From NCBI GenBank assembly GCA_017524725.1, contig JAFXUZ010000067.1, positions 1-64,000 on the forward strand: 64,000 nt of DNA, read 5' to 3'. A model generated the notes under the pieces. The model was given only the letters and a program-made list of their open reading frames with translations, had not been told where the DNA came from and did no database searches. The position numbers and the translations under genes were made by a program. This document shows positions 26,041 through 35,199 of the stretch, in pieces. How positions within the stretch are numbered: the stretch's first letter is position 1; each line of letters opens with the position of its first letter. This stretch comes from Clostridia bacterium (lineage in GTDB: Bacteria; Bacillota; Clostridia; Christensenellales; Aristaeellaceae).

Positions 26041-26709
26041 TTACCGCCAGCTTTCCCGCTCCCTGCCATGCCTGCGGGATACATACCCCTCCCGGATCGG
26101 ATGCGCCGCCGGCTCCGGGATATCCAGGACGAAGCGTTCAAAGGCGTTGACGATCCGCGTATCACCGTATTCCATGATCCGGGGCACGCTGGGATCGTAA
26201 TTCATATGTACGTGCCCGTGCAGGAAATACGCGGGCTTCCAGCAGTCCATCAGGTCCAGAAAGCATTTGAATCCCCGGTGGGCGATGTCTTCCTTGTCCC
26301 CGCATCCGGTGGGCGCGGCATGGGTCACCACCACGTCCACACCGCCCGCTTTGCGGATCTGGCGGCGGACGTGGCGGATGCGCCGGGCCATCTCCTCCTC
26401 GGTAAACTGGTAGGGGCTTTCGGAATTGTATTTTTTGCAGCCCCCCAGGCCCAGGAAACGGACGCCGCGGAAAACATACACCGCGTCGTCCAGGTTTTCA
26501 CACCCTCCCGGCGGATCGGAAGCATACCTCGCGTCATGGTTCCCCGGCACATACAGGACGGGCTTGTTGGTCATGGTCACAAGGAATTCCAGGTATTCTT
26601 TTTTCAGATCCCCGCAGGATATGATCACGTCCACGCCGTCCACACGCTCAGGCCGGTAAAAATCCCACAGCGCGCGGCTTTCCACGTCCGAAACGAGGAG
26701 CGCCTTCAT
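26041..26709 (-). CDS. Calcineurin-like metallophosphoesterase
   Basis: A 222-residue metallophosphoesterase. Metal ligands are visible in SDVE, CGD, GNHD and THAAP, and at the end in HGHVH. The N-terminal DxH motif is changed to SDVE, so one ligand may be altered or shifted. It would hydrolyse a phosphomono- or diester; no substrate can be proposed. It is adjacent to the thioesterase gene, 43 bases apart by the preferred starts. Confidence 0.85.
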   Translation of the reverse strand: MKALLVSDVESRALWDFYRPERVDGVDVIISCGDLKKEYLEFLVTMTNKPVLYVPGNHDARYASDPPGGCENLDDAVYVFRGVRFLGLGGCKKYNSESPYQFTEEEMARRIRHVRRQIRKAGGVDVVVTHAAPTGCGDKEDIAHRGFKCFLDLMDCWKPAYFLHGHVHMNYDPSVPRIMEYGDTRIVNAFERFVLDIPEPAAHPIREGYVSRRHGRERESWR

Positions 26710-26779
26710 CGGGTCTCACTCCAATCCGAATTATTCTTTTGTCCCTGTCTTCTCAATGTCCGGCCTGCCGGCGGAAGGA

Positions 26780-28843
26780 TCATTCCCCCGCTTTCGGTCC
26801 GTCCTGCGCATCTGTTTTCCCGGCTTTTTCCTCGTCCGCTTCCGTATTCCGGTTTTCTGTCCCGTCCGCCGTATCCTCCGGAGGAGCTTCTCTTTCGTCC
26901 GCCTCCTCCTCCGCGGCGGGGCCGCTGTCCGATGCCTTCAGGCGAAGAAGGCCGGCGGTCTCACGGCTGAAGGGCATCAGCTCATCCACGTCCGGGATGC
27001 TTCCCTCCACCTCTTCCAGGAGCCAGTTCATCTCCATGATCTCCGCCGGGGTATACCAGCGGTCGCCGGATGAACGCAGATGCCCCTGCTGGTCCCTGAG
27101 GGTGCACAGGAAGGGATGGATGGTGCCGCTGATCAACCCGTTCCTGAGGATATTGACCAGGTCCGTGACCCCCACCGGCAGGTCTTCCGCCATCCTTACG
27201 TCCATGACGCCGCTGTTCATGCCCCACCAGTAATTGACTGACGCGGAACCGTCGTTTTTCTCCCAGCCGCCGTCCAGGATGCTGCGCACGATCTTCTGGT
27301 ACATCCTGCCCCAGTTCCAGACGTCCCTGCTGATGTTTCTTAAGGTCCCGTCCTCCATGCACATGACTGTATTCCACGCGTCGGCATCCTTGGCGGCCCC
27401 GGCAGTGTAGCCGTTCACCACCCTGACGCCCGCGGCCCGCAGCTCCTCCAGGGGATCGCCTGGCAGGCTGGACCATTTCAGCAGGACCCGGGTCCCCGGG
27501 GCTGTCATCCTGACGCCCAGGGCAAAAGCGTTGACCGCCGCCGGGGTCCCCAGGATGGGATAACGGGCGATATACCCTACCGGCGCACCGCCGCTGAGGA
27601 CCCCCGCCGCCGCCCCGGCGGCAAATTCCGCTTCGTACAGGCGGCAGTAATAGGTACGTACGCCGGTATAGGGGACCGACAGGGCGCACACCAGCACCTT
27701 CAGGCCCGGATGCATGGCAGCGACGCGGCGCGCGCTGGCCAGGAGGGTCGGAGCCGTGGCGAAGATCACCTGCGCCTGGTCACGGACCGCCTGTTCCATG
27801 GTCTCGTCCTCGCTGTCCTTGGCCGCGATATAGGTCTGCACTTTGATCTGGCTGCCGAAAGCCTCCTCCAGGCGCTTGCGTCCTTCGTCGTGCCCGTGGG
27901 TCCAGGCACTTTCCTCCGGATCCGCGGCGTGCACAAAGGCTATGTTCAGCGTGGGATGGGATATTCCGTCCAGGATCTGGCGCACCAGGCTTTTGCCCTT
28001 GTCGCCGATCTCCGGGGCCACGGACACCTGGGTCTTTTCCTCCTGGGCCGCAAACTTCAGATCCGGCAGCAGGGCGGTCAGTTTTTTGCGCAGGCCCTCC
28101 TCACTGTCCTTGAGCAGTTCGGCGTACGGATACAGTTCCAGCAGGCCCAGCATGGCCTCGCTCAGGGATTTCTGGGGCATCTGGGAAAGGATCTGCCCTC
28201 CGCACACATTGCCGAAACGGTAATGGAACGCTTTGAACGTGTGCCTTTCCTCTTCCGTCCATACGTGGTCTTTGTCAAACCCCAGCAGCTCCGTAAAGCG
28301 GGCGTACCTGCCGGGGCGGTTGAACTGCACCCGGTACAGGGAGCTCATTTTGTAAAAATGCAGGAACTCGTAATATGCCTGCACTTCCGGGTCGTCGCTC
28401 CAGAGGGGGATGACACGGGTGACCGTGGCCATGATGGTGGGGGATTTGAAGCTTTTCAGCACACTGACCCGCTTGTGTCCCTCCATTACATAAAACCGGC
28501 CCATGTATTCCATGCAGGTGATGGGATCGTGGATCCCGGTATCGGACAGGTGCGCCTCGCACAGCGCGATCCATTTGCCGGCAAATTCGCTTCCCTCGGG
28601 CAGGATGGGCATCATGTTCCCCGCAAAGGCCGTTTTCCTGCCGGCGGCCAGGGTGCCCACGATCTGGTCCGCAGGGATCTCGACGGTCCCGACCCTTGTC
28701 TGCCCGGATGTGCGCGTTTCGTTCATCAGGTCCTCCAGGACCTCGGGATATGGATTTTCATGGGCCGCCATATGGGCGTTATAATACTTCAGTCCTTCCT
28801 TTAAGGCAAGGCGGTACTGCGCAATGGCTTCTGATATCGACAT
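26780..28843 (-). CDS. ParB-like plus BMP (PnrA-like) substrate-binding fusion, no signal peptide
   Basis: A 687-residue cytoplasmic-looking protein. Residues about 60-135 have a ParB/sulfiredoxin-like motif (MEGHKRVSVLKS; GHKR at 122-125). After an alpha-helical linker, residues about 300-610 match the BMP/PnrA-like nucleoside-binding family (LNIAFVHAADPEES, NWGRMYQKIV). The tail (about 640-687) is a Glu-rich, low-complexity segment. Typical BMP proteins are secreted lipoproteins; this one has neither signal nor lipobox. The start at 28843 has GGAGG 6 nt upstream. It may be a sensor of nucleosides rather than a transporter part. Confidence 0.78.
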   Translation of the reverse strand: MSISEAIAQYRLALKEGLKYYNAHMAAHENPYPEVLEDLMNETRTSGQTRVGTVEIPADQIVGTLAAGRKTAFAGNMMPILPEGSEFAGKWIALCEAHLSDTGIHDPITCMEYMGRFYVMEGHKRVSVLKSFKSPTIMATVTRVIPLWSDDPEVQAYYEFLHFYKMSSLYRVQFNRPGRYARFTELLGFDKDHVWTEEERHTFKAFHYRFGNVCGGQILSQMPQKSLSEAMLGLLELYPYAELLKDSEEGLRKKLTALLPDLKFAAQEEKTQVSVAPEIGDKGKSLVRQILDGISHPTLNIAFVHAADPEESAWTHGHDEGRKRLEEAFGSQIKVQTYIAAKDSEDETMEQAVRDQAQVIFATAPTLLASARRVAAMHPGLKVLVCALSVPYTGVRTYYCRLYEAEFAAGAAAGVLSGGAPVGYIARYPILGTPAAVNAFALGVRMTAPGTRVLLKWSSLPGDPLEELRAAGVRVVNGYTAGAAKDADAWNTVMCMEDGTLRNISRDVWNWGRMYQKIVRSILDGGWEKNDGSASVNYWWGMNSGVMDVRMAEDLPVGVTDLVNILRNGLISGTIHPFLCTLRDQQGHLRSSGDRWYTPAEIMEMNWLLEEVEGSIPDVDELMPFSRETAGLLRLKASDSGPAAEEEADEREAPPEDTADGTENRNTEADEEKAGKTDAQDGPKAGE

Positions 28844-28893
28844 TGATAACCTCCAAATACTGCTTGTGCGCTCGGCCGCGGCCGCGCGGCCCA

Positions 28894-28922
28894 ATTATAA
28901 TCACAAGTGCCTTTAAATGCAA
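28894..28922 (-). promoter_or_regulatory. Promoter of the ParB/BMP fusion gene
   Basis: On the minus strand, TTGCAT (28917-28922), a 17-nt spacer and a perfect TATAAT (28894-28899). The start codon is about 50 bases downstream, with a GC-rich palindrome in the leader. Confidence 0.7.
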
Positions 28923-28999
28923 CACCCCGTGTCATTTTCGTCTCATCCAGTATAGCACCCCCTTCGCCCGGACGCAATCTTTCGCCCCAAAGCTCCGTG

Positions 29000-29028
29000 T
29001 TGAAACCGGCACAAGTTTGTGCTATCAT
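29000..29028 (+). promoter_or_regulatory. Promoter of the SGNH esterase gene
   Basis: TTGAAA (29000-29005), a 17-nt spacer and TATCAT (29023-29028), 53 bases before the ATG at 29082. It is divergent from the promoter at 28894. Confidence 0.65.
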
Positions 29029-29081
29029 CCGATTATGTGAAAAAACCGCCCCAAAGGCGGACGTTTGGGAGGCAGAAAACG

Positions 29082-29756
29082 ATGCCCGACATTTATATTA
29101 TCGGCGATTCCACCGTAGAGGACAACACCCCGCCCTTCCGGGGCTGGGGCTGGGCGCTGAAGGACCTCGCCGCCCCCGGCATAGGCGTAAAAAACCACGC
29201 GCTCTCCGGCCGGTCCAGCAAATCCTTCCTGGACGAGGGACTTTTTGAGCCCGTACGCAAAGGCATGCGGGAGGGAGACCTGCTCCTGATCCAGTTTGGC
29301 CACAACGACGAAAAGGACGACGCCGAGCGCCACACCGATCCCGAGACCACCTTTATCGCCCACCTTAACCTGTACTGCGACGCCGCGGTACGCTGCGGCG
29401 CCCAGCCGGCGCTGATCACCCCGGTCAGCCGGCGCTTTTTCGCCGGACCCGACAGCGTATTGTACACCCACGGGGAATACGCCCCGGCCGTAAGGCAATT
29501 GGCCAAATGGCGCTGCCTGCCCCTCCTGGACCTTGAAAACGCCAGCCGGGAGGTGTACCTTGCCCTGGGCGAGGAGAAGACCGCCGAACTGTTCGTCCGC
29601 CTGAAGCCCGGCGAGCACCCGGACTTCCCCGACGGGCACGACGACAAGACCCATTTCAATGAGACCGGCGCCAGGCGCATGGCCGAACTGGTGGCTGGCA
29701 TGATGCGCGCCGACCCCCGCACCGCGCCCTTCGTCCGTCCCGCAGGCGGAGAATGA
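29082..29756 (+). CDS. SGNH esterase, rhamnogalacturonan acetylesterase-like (CE12)
   Basis: A 224-residue intracellular SGNH/GDSL hydrolase. Block I is GDSTVED with the Ser nucleophile, block II has NHALSGRSS, block III is FGHND, and block V is DKTHFNETG with the catalytic Asp-His pair. This combination matches rhamnogalacturonan acetylesterases, which remove acetyl groups from pectin fragments. The start at 29082 has GGGAGG upstream. Absence of a signal peptide fits a cytoplasmic role on imported oligosaccharides, like the pectin locus 1 kb away. Confidence 0.85.
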   Translation: MPDIYIIGDSTVEDNTPPFRGWGWALKDLAAPGIGVKNHALSGRSSKSFLDEGLFEPVRKGMREGDLLLIQFGHNDEKDDAERHTDPETTFIAHLNLYCDAAVRCGAQPALITPVSRRFFAGPDSVLYTHGEYAPAVRQLAKWRCLPLLDLENASREVYLALGEEKTAELFVRLKPGEHPDFPDGHDDKTHFNETGARRMAELVAGMMRADPRTAPFVRPAGGE

Positions 29757-29880
29757 CATATGTTCCCGGCCCCATCGGCGCCCGGATACCGCCGGGCTTC
29801 GCCCTTTTCAGCCCTGATGGGCTGATCCGCCGCCCTATTGTTAAGGAACGGAGCCGGCGTCCATCGTGTCCCGAACGTTC

Positions 29881-29914
29881 AAAAAAGCACAGCCCACTGC
29901 CGGAGCTGTGCTTT
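29881..29914 (-). terminator. Terminator of the 48-residue-repeat protein gene
   Basis: On the minus strand, a perfect AAAGCACAGC/GCTGTGCTTT stem (29884-29914) is followed by TTTTTT. It lies about 40 bases after the stop codon at 29952. Confidence 0.85.
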
Positions 29915-29951
29915 GTCGTATCCGGAAAAATGCCCCTTCGGCCGACGGCCG

Positions 29952-30767
29952 TCAGTAACCCCAGTAGCTGTCGTCCAGGATCTGGGCGATGACGTACAGG
30001 ATCTCAAAGCTGCGGTAACTGCCGTTCACCTGCTGCTGGGCTGCGCTGGACGCGGAGGTATTGCCGGAACGGTAGCTGTTCCACACCGTAGAGATCGCGT
30101 TGGAATAGGATCCGTCGTCCAGCATCTGGGCAACGACGTACAGGATCTCAAAGGTACGGTAGGTGCCGTTCACCGCCTGCTGGGCCGCGCTGGACGAGGA
30201 AGTATTGCCCGAGCGGTAGCTGTCCCACACGGTCTGGATCGCGTTGGTCCAGGAGCCGTCATCCAGGATCTGGGCGACGATGTACCAGATCTCAAAGGTA
30301 CGGTAGGTGCCGTTCACCAATTGCTGGGCCGCGCTGGACGAGGAAGTGTTTCCCGAGCGGTAGCTGTCCCACACGGTCTGGATCGCGTTGGTCCAGGAGC
30401 CGTCGTCCAGCATCTGCGCGATGATATAGCCCGCTTCAAAGGAACGGTACGCGCCGTTCACCGCCTGCTGGGATGCGCTGGACGAGGAAGTATTGCCCGA
30501 ACGGTAGCTGTCCCACACGGTCGAGATCGCGTTGGAGTAGGATCCGTCCGTGTTCAGGATCTGCGCGATGATATAGCTGATCTCAAAGGTACGGTAGGTG
30601 CCGTTCACCAGCTGCTGAGGCGCGCTGGACGCCGAGGTATTGCCCGAGCGGTAGCTGTTCCATACCGTCTGGATGGAATTGGACCAGCTTCCCGCCGTCA
30701 CCGGCGACACCGCTCCCACGGCCAGGCACAGCACCAGGATCAGACTGAGCCACTTTGCTTTTTTCAT
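29952..30767 (-). CDS. Secreted protein of five 48-residue tandem repeats
   Basis: A 271-residue exported protein: a signal peptide (about 1-25, VTAG) and then five nearly identical units of 48 (first one 49) residues at 26-266, ending SYWGY. Each unit reads GS(W/Y)xNxIxTVW, then a YRSGNTSxSS stretch, QQxVNGxYRxFE, and YxxAQ(I/M)LDD. The unit looks like two amphipathic helices separated by a Ser/Thr/Asn-rich loop. No known domain is recognised, and there is no sortase or membrane anchor. A putative promoter lies at 30818-30846. Confidence 0.82.
   Translation of the reverse strand: MKKAKWLSLILVLCLAVGAVSPVTAGSWSNSIQTVWNSYRSGNTSASSAPQQLVNGTYRTFEISYIIAQILNTDGSYSNAISTVWDSYRSGNTSSSSASQQAVNGAYRSFEAGYIIAQMLDDGSWTNAIQTVWDSYRSGNTSSSSAAQQLVNGTYRTFEIWYIVAQILDDGSWTNAIQTVWDSYRSGNTSSSSAAQQAVNGTYRTFEILYVVAQMLDDGSYSNAISTVWNSYRSGNTSASSAAQQQVNGSYRSFEILYVIAQILDDSYWGY
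29970..30692 (-). repeat. Five tandem coding repeats of about 144 bp
   Basis: Five in-frame units (residues 26-266 of the secreted protein) differing mostly at a few positions, such as W/Y after GS and D/N before SYRSG. The similarity at the DNA level suggests recent expansion or gene conversion between units. Confidence 0.85.
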
Positions 30768-30817
30768 TGTTATGTTTTCCCTCCAATCAAGCCCCGGTCC
30801 CGGGTCCTCTTGCGTCT

Positions 30818-30846
30818 ATTCTAACGCATCCGGCCATTTTTTACAA
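30818..30846 (-). promoter_or_regulatory. Promoter of the 48-residue-repeat protein gene
   Basis: On the minus strand, TTGTAA (30841-30846), a 17-nt spacer and TAGAAT (30818-30823), about 50 bases before the start at 30767. Confidence 0.6.
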
Positions 30847-30883
30847 TAGCCGTGCCCTTTATTTACACCGGCTGTTTTGCCCG

Positions 30884-33499
30884 TCACAGTTCAAGGCGGT
30901 AATCTTCCTTTAGGACGGCTTTCAGTTTGTCCCCGGCGGGCATCTTCTCCTGCGCGAAGGCGAGGATCTGGATCACGTTCAGGCACCACTGGGAAATGTA
31001 ATTGGTGGATATCCATGGGATCTCGTCCATTTCCTCCCCGTCCGCGGTCCGCGCGTACGCCCGCGGGCGGAAGCCCTCGGGATCGTATTTCATCGGCGCC
31101 GCCTTCATCAGTTCGTGCCAGGCACGGTCCACCGTCACGGGATCGTTCATGGCCGTGCCGGCGTACGCCCCGATGGCGGCAGCCACATAGCGCATGGTAA
31201 AGCCCCGTCCCCTGGACATGTCCCCGTAAAGGGCGTCCCGCTCCTCCGGTGTCATCATGTAAAGCCGGCCGTAATCCGCGGCCATTTTTTTAAGCTCCGG
31301 CAGGTCCATGGCGTCGGCGGCCTCCAGGAGGGCCTGCAGCGCCCCGAAGCAAAGAGTCAGGTGCACGTTCCCTTCCTGGTCCCCGTCGTAGGCCATCTCC
31401 CCTGATGCGGGATCAAAACGGAACTGGGTGCCGGATCCCATGCCCATGGGAGCCGCCATGATGCCCCGCATCCCCCGCACCGCCTTTTCCCGGAGGGCGG
31501 GCGACAGCGTGCGCTCGTACTCGGTCATCCAGTCGGAAAGGAGCGCCGTCCAGTCCGGCCCGGAGCGGCAGACAACCCTGTCCCCCAAACGGGTATACCA
31601 GGGAATGTTCAAAAGCGCGTCCTCGGCATGGGCCGTGTCCCTCAGGCACGCTCCCAGGCGCCTGTCCCCGGTAAGGTAATACATCACCCGGTGGTGCAGC
31701 GCCATGGACACCCGGGGCTCCTTGCAGGGACAGCCCCAGTGGCGCACATTGTGCCGGGAACCCGTGCCCCGGTATTTTCCCAGGTGATAGCTGTCGATTT
31801 CCGAAGCGTGGCGTGTCATGGCCTCCGCCATGGTGAACACGTCCTCACGCCCGGTCCTGAGGAAATAATACCACAGCCAGGACGTTGGCATCAGTTCCGT
31901 GTTCTGCCAGGCATAGCCGCCGACGTCGTATTTCCATGTATGCCTCAGGGAGTCATAGGAGTGCATCACGTCCCCGTAATCGAAGAATCCGTACCAGCGC
32001 CTCTGCCTGACCTGGCCCGCGTAGAAATCAAAGGCCTTTTCCAGCTGTTCCTCCAGTATTGCCGCCGGGCCTTCCTCCGCGGGCAGGCTCCAGGGCCCGA
32101 AAGCCCCAAGGCCGCGGAGGAGTTCCGCGTCCTGGACATACACCGGCGGCTTTTGCACCCGCTGTGCGAAGGCGAGGACCTCCCCATCGTCCCGCCAGCC
32201 CTCAAAGGGCAGGATCTCGCCCTCGCTGGTGGCGGCGATTCCCCAGGGATCCGCGCCGAAATACTCAAAGCCCTCGTAGCTGGAATCCGGATAGCTCCTT
32301 CGGTCATAATGCCGCATATCCAGGGACGGGGCCGCCATGGCCTTGAACCAGATGGTGCAGACCGCTTCTTCCCCTTCCAGTCCACTGGCCTCCAGGGCGG
32401 AGGGGGACCTCTGCCAGAAGTCCCTGAGGCCCAGGAACACGCCTCCTCCCGGGGTCATGACCCCCAGTACTCCATCCCCCCGCCGCGACTTCCGGGCTGT
32501 GATCATCGCACAGTCTTCCCATGTCCTTTTTTCCACCAGGCAGTCCGCGTCCGAAAACTGGGTCAGCCGAAAGGTGCGCCATACCGGCAGGTCCGCGGAA
32601 ACAGCCTCAAGCAGCTTCGTTCTTTCCGCATCCCCCGGAAAAGCGACCCGCTCTCCCCGGCGCTGCATTTCCCTGAAGGCGGTCCCGGTCCGGGGGATGC
32701 GGCTCTCCATCTGCTGGCAGTTTTCCCGGAACACGACGCCGTCCGCCGGTATGGCGATCTGCCTGTCCCATACCGGTCCCTCCAGGGGACAGTATAAACG
32801 CAGACCCATGCCCCGGATCATATCCCGGGCCGGGTCGCCGGTATAGAAAAAAGTGGACGTATAGCGGATGCCGTCGCATCCCGCGCCCAGGAGGAAGCGG
32901 ATCTCAAAGGGCATCTTTTCTTCCTGCGCAAAGAAAAAGCCCCTGAACAAAAGCGCCAGCGCCGCGCCTTCCGTTTCGGCCTCCACGCTGTCGATCCGCG
33001 CCTTTCCGGGCACAGTGCTTACAACGCCGTCCTCATCCCCGCCCTCCCGGCGCTCCATAAAGAACACCGGCTTCACCGCGCGGATCCGCACGGTGTTTTC
33101 AAGGCGGATATCGCAAAGCAGCGTGTCCCCTCCCGCGGGCGGCACGCGCATTTTCAGCCTTCCGGCGTCGATGGTCCATCCCCCGGGCCCTTTTTCCGTC
33201 CGGACTTTATCCCCTGCCTCGTTCCCGGCTTTTGCCGGGCACATATCTTCATCATCTGTTCCCGCCGTCACGACAGTTTTTTCGCCGAGATAAGCGCTTA
33301 AGGCGGTGTGCCTCGCCCATTTGACGCTGCCGTCCGGCCAGAAAGCCGCGGCTTCGGCGGAGGCGGGCACCTCTCTTCCGCCGCTTTCAAGCGTGAATAC
33401 CGCCTCCTTCACCTGTCCCCTGGGCCACATGGTGCCGAAGGAGACCATGGGACCCGTGTGCCGGCCCTTGAGCAAATGCACCTCTGTGCGCGTTTTCAT
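30884..33499 (-). CDS. YetA/exo-rhamnogalacturonan lyase-like protein
   Basis: An 871-residue protein without signal peptide, close in length to Bacillus YetA (857). N-terminal GTMWPRGQVKEAVF and the WPDGSVKWARHTA segment are typical of the PcRGLX/YetA N-terminal domain. A beta-rich middle is followed by an alpha/alpha-barrel-like C-terminal region with conserved aromatic and His blocks (SYHLGKYRGTGSRHN, HWGCPCKEP). It is predicted to cleave rhamnogalacturonan I fragments. ATG at 33499 was chosen for AGGAGG 8 nt upstream; the frame before it is open but unlikely. It lies just downstream of the sugar importer genes. Confidence 0.78.
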   Translation of the reverse strand: MKTRTEVHLLKGRHTGPMVSFGTMWPRGQVKEAVFTLESGGREVPASAEAAAFWPDGSVKWARHTALSAYLGEKTVVTAGTDDEDMCPAKAGNEAGDKVRTEKGPGGWTIDAGRLKMRVPPAGGDTLLCDIRLENTVRIRAVKPVFFMERREGGDEDGVVSTVPGKARIDSVEAETEGAALALLFRGFFFAQEEKMPFEIRFLLGAGCDGIRYTSTFFYTGDPARDMIRGMGLRLYCPLEGPVWDRQIAIPADGVVFRENCQQMESRIPRTGTAFREMQRRGERVAFPGDAERTKLLEAVSADLPVWRTFRLTQFSDADCLVEKRTWEDCAMITARKSRRGDGVLGVMTPGGGVFLGLRDFWQRSPSALEASGLEGEEAVCTIWFKAMAAPSLDMRHYDRRSYPDSSYEGFEYFGADPWGIAATSEGEILPFEGWRDDGEVLAFAQRVQKPPVYVQDAELLRGLGAFGPWSLPAEEGPAAILEEQLEKAFDFYAGQVRQRRWYGFFDYGDVMHSYDSLRHTWKYDVGGYAWQNTELMPTSWLWYYFLRTGREDVFTMAEAMTRHASEIDSYHLGKYRGTGSRHNVRHWGCPCKEPRVSMALHHRVMYYLTGDRRLGACLRDTAHAEDALLNIPWYTRLGDRVVCRSGPDWTALLSDWMTEYERTLSPALREKAVRGMRGIMAAPMGMGSGTQFRFDPASGEMAYDGDQEGNVHLTLCFGALQALLEAADAMDLPELKKMAADYGRLYMMTPEERDALYGDMSRGRGFTMRYVAAAIGAYAGTAMNDPVTVDRAWHELMKAAPMKYDPEGFRPRAYARTADGEEMDEIPWISTNYISQWCLNVIQILAFAQEKMPAGDKLKAVLKEDYRLEL

Positions 33500-33564
33500 A
33501 TCCGCAGCCTCCTGTTCCCATCTCTTCCGGCAGGGACTCCCTTCCCGTTCCCCACCCGGCCTGT

Positions 33565-33598
33565 CAAAAAAGGGGCTGCCGCTTGCGGCGGCAGCCCC
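33565..33598 (-). terminator. Terminator between the binding-protein gene and the YetA-like gene
   Basis: On the minus strand, an 11-bp GGGGCTGCCGC stem (33572-33598) is followed by TTTTTT. Partial termination here could make more binding protein than lyase-like protein. Confidence 0.85.
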
Positions 33599-33614
33599 CG
33601 TGGGTCTTAAGTGA

Positions 33615-35129
33615 TCACTCAGCGGCCATGGCAGCATGGTACGCGTCGTTGTATTCGGCGGTGATCATCTCGCCGCCCTGCATGGCCCAGTCTTCCCAGG
33701 CAGCGCGCAGGCCGTCTTCGTCGATCAGGCCGGCGATGTACTGCACAGCGGCGTCAGAGATGATCTGGTCCAGCTGCGCTCCGAACGCGGTGTAGGTCTC
33801 GCTGACGAACGGATAGCAGGGGTTGGCCACGGCGTAGGGGGCCAGCAGGAGGTTCAGGTCCTCGTAGCGCTGGCGCAGCTGAGTGGCGCCGCGGTTCACA
33901 GCGGACTTGGGGGATTCCAGGTTGCCGGGAACGCCCATGCCCATCTGGTTGATGTTGTTGTGATACATCTGGGAATTCTTGGAATATTCGTCGCTCTTCT
34001 CTTCGGGCACGTAGCGGAAGCCTTCCTCGTTCACGTCATAGGTGAGGCCTTCCAGACCGGCATTGATGATGGTCTGGCCTTCGGGGCCGTTGCACCAGTC
34101 GAGGAACTTGAGCACCTTGGGCAGGTCCGCTTCGGAGACGGCGCTCTTGAGCACCAGGATCTCGCCGTTGAAGCCGGGGTTCTGGGGCCACACGGTGATG
34201 CTGCCGTCCGCCTTGGCGACGGTGCCGACAGACTGGAAGATCTGCTCGGTCACGCCGGCGTTGTTCTCAAACCATTCCTGCTGACGGTGGGCGTTGTCCA
34301 GGCAGTCAAAGCGCATGAAGGCCTTGCCGGTGCGCTCGATGTTGTCCCAGTCAGAGGTGGAGATCTGCGCGAAGTTGGGGTCGATGCCGCCGATCTCATA
34401 CAGATGGCGCAGCCAGTCGAGGCCTTCCTTGTAGGCGGGAGAGAGGTGGGCGGGATAGATGTTGCCGTTCTCGTCCACACCCCAGGCGTTGGGGGCGCCG
34501 AAGGCCACGGTGATCACGTTGATGGTGCCGGCGGTGTAGGAGCACATATTCAGCGCATAGGTGTCGGCGCTGTAGCCGGCCAGCTTTTCGGCGAGTTCGG
34601 TCAGGTCGTCGAGGGTGGCGACTTCACGGTCGAAGCCGACTTCCTTGGCGATGTCAAGGCGGTAGTAGATGCCGCCGCGGGGGTACGCACGGCTGCGGTA
34701 AATGCCGTACACATGGCCGTCCACGGCGATGTTGCCGTAAACGCCGTCATTGCCGGCGGCAAGGTAGGGATAGTTCGCTTCGTCCTGGACCGCTTCGCTC
34801 AGGTCCCAGAAGGCGCCGGCGCGGGCGGAGTTCACGATCAGGGGAGCGCGGGCGTCGGTGGCGGCGATCAGCATGGGGGGATTCTTGTCCGCCAGGGTGG
34901 TGTTCAGGATATCACCGTAGGTGGAGTTGGGGCCCCACTGGATGGCCAGCTTCACGCCGGTCTTCTCTTCGATCGCCTTCAGGACGGGGTTGTTCTCCAT
35001 GACGAAATCGATGTCAGAGGGGAACTGCGGCAGCAGGATGCTGATCTCGAAGGGCTCTTCCGCGGCGGCAAAGCTCGCCAGGGAAAGGACCATCACCAGC
35101 GCCAGTACCAGAGAAACGAGTTTCTTCAT
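33615..35129 (-). CDS. Extracellular sugar-binding protein of an LplA-type ABC importer
   Basis: A 504-residue solute-binding protein of the family used with LplB/LplC permeases for oligosaccharides. An N-terminal signal (MKKLVSLVLALVMVLSLASF) is followed by AAAEEPF; no Cys is near the cleavage site, so it is not an obvious lipoprotein, unusual for a Gram-positive bacterium. Motifs such as WGPNSTYGD and NNAGVTEQIF are internal. The ribosome site AAAGGAGG precedes the ATG. With the two permeases it would import pectin-derived oligosaccharides; no cognate ATPase gene is in the window, so a shared MsmX-like ATPase is expected. Confidence 0.9.
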   Translation of the reverse strand: MKKLVSLVLALVMVLSLASFAAAEEPFEISILLPQFPSDIDFVMENNPVLKAIEEKTGVKLAIQWGPNSTYGDILNTTLADKNPPMLIAATDARAPLIVNSARAGAFWDLSEAVQDEANYPYLAAGNDGVYGNIAVDGHVYGIYRSRAYPRGGIYYRLDIAKEVGFDREVATLDDLTELAEKLAGYSADTYALNMCSYTAGTINVITVAFGAPNAWGVDENGNIYPAHLSPAYKEGLDWLRHLYEIGGIDPNFAQISTSDWDNIERTGKAFMRFDCLDNAHRQQEWFENNAGVTEQIFQSVGTVAKADGSITVWPQNPGFNGEILVLKSAVSEADLPKVLKFLDWCNGPEGQTIINAGLEGLTYDVNEEGFRYVPEEKSDEYSKNSQMYHNNINQMGMGVPGNLESPKSAVNRGATQLRQRYEDLNLLLAPYAVANPCYPFVSETYTAFGAQLDQIISDAAVQYIAGLIDEDGLRAAWEDWAMQGGEMITAEYNDAYHAAMAAE

Positions 35130-35199
35130 TTGGTTTTCCTCCTTTGAAATTTGTTATCTTTCCACGGCTTTCAGCCGCGATAACCGTAACCGAAAGGGC

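Noticed and set aside
29970..30692. CRISPR array
   Set aside because: The 144-bp units are in frame and encode a repeated secreted protein; there are no unique spacers and no cas genes.
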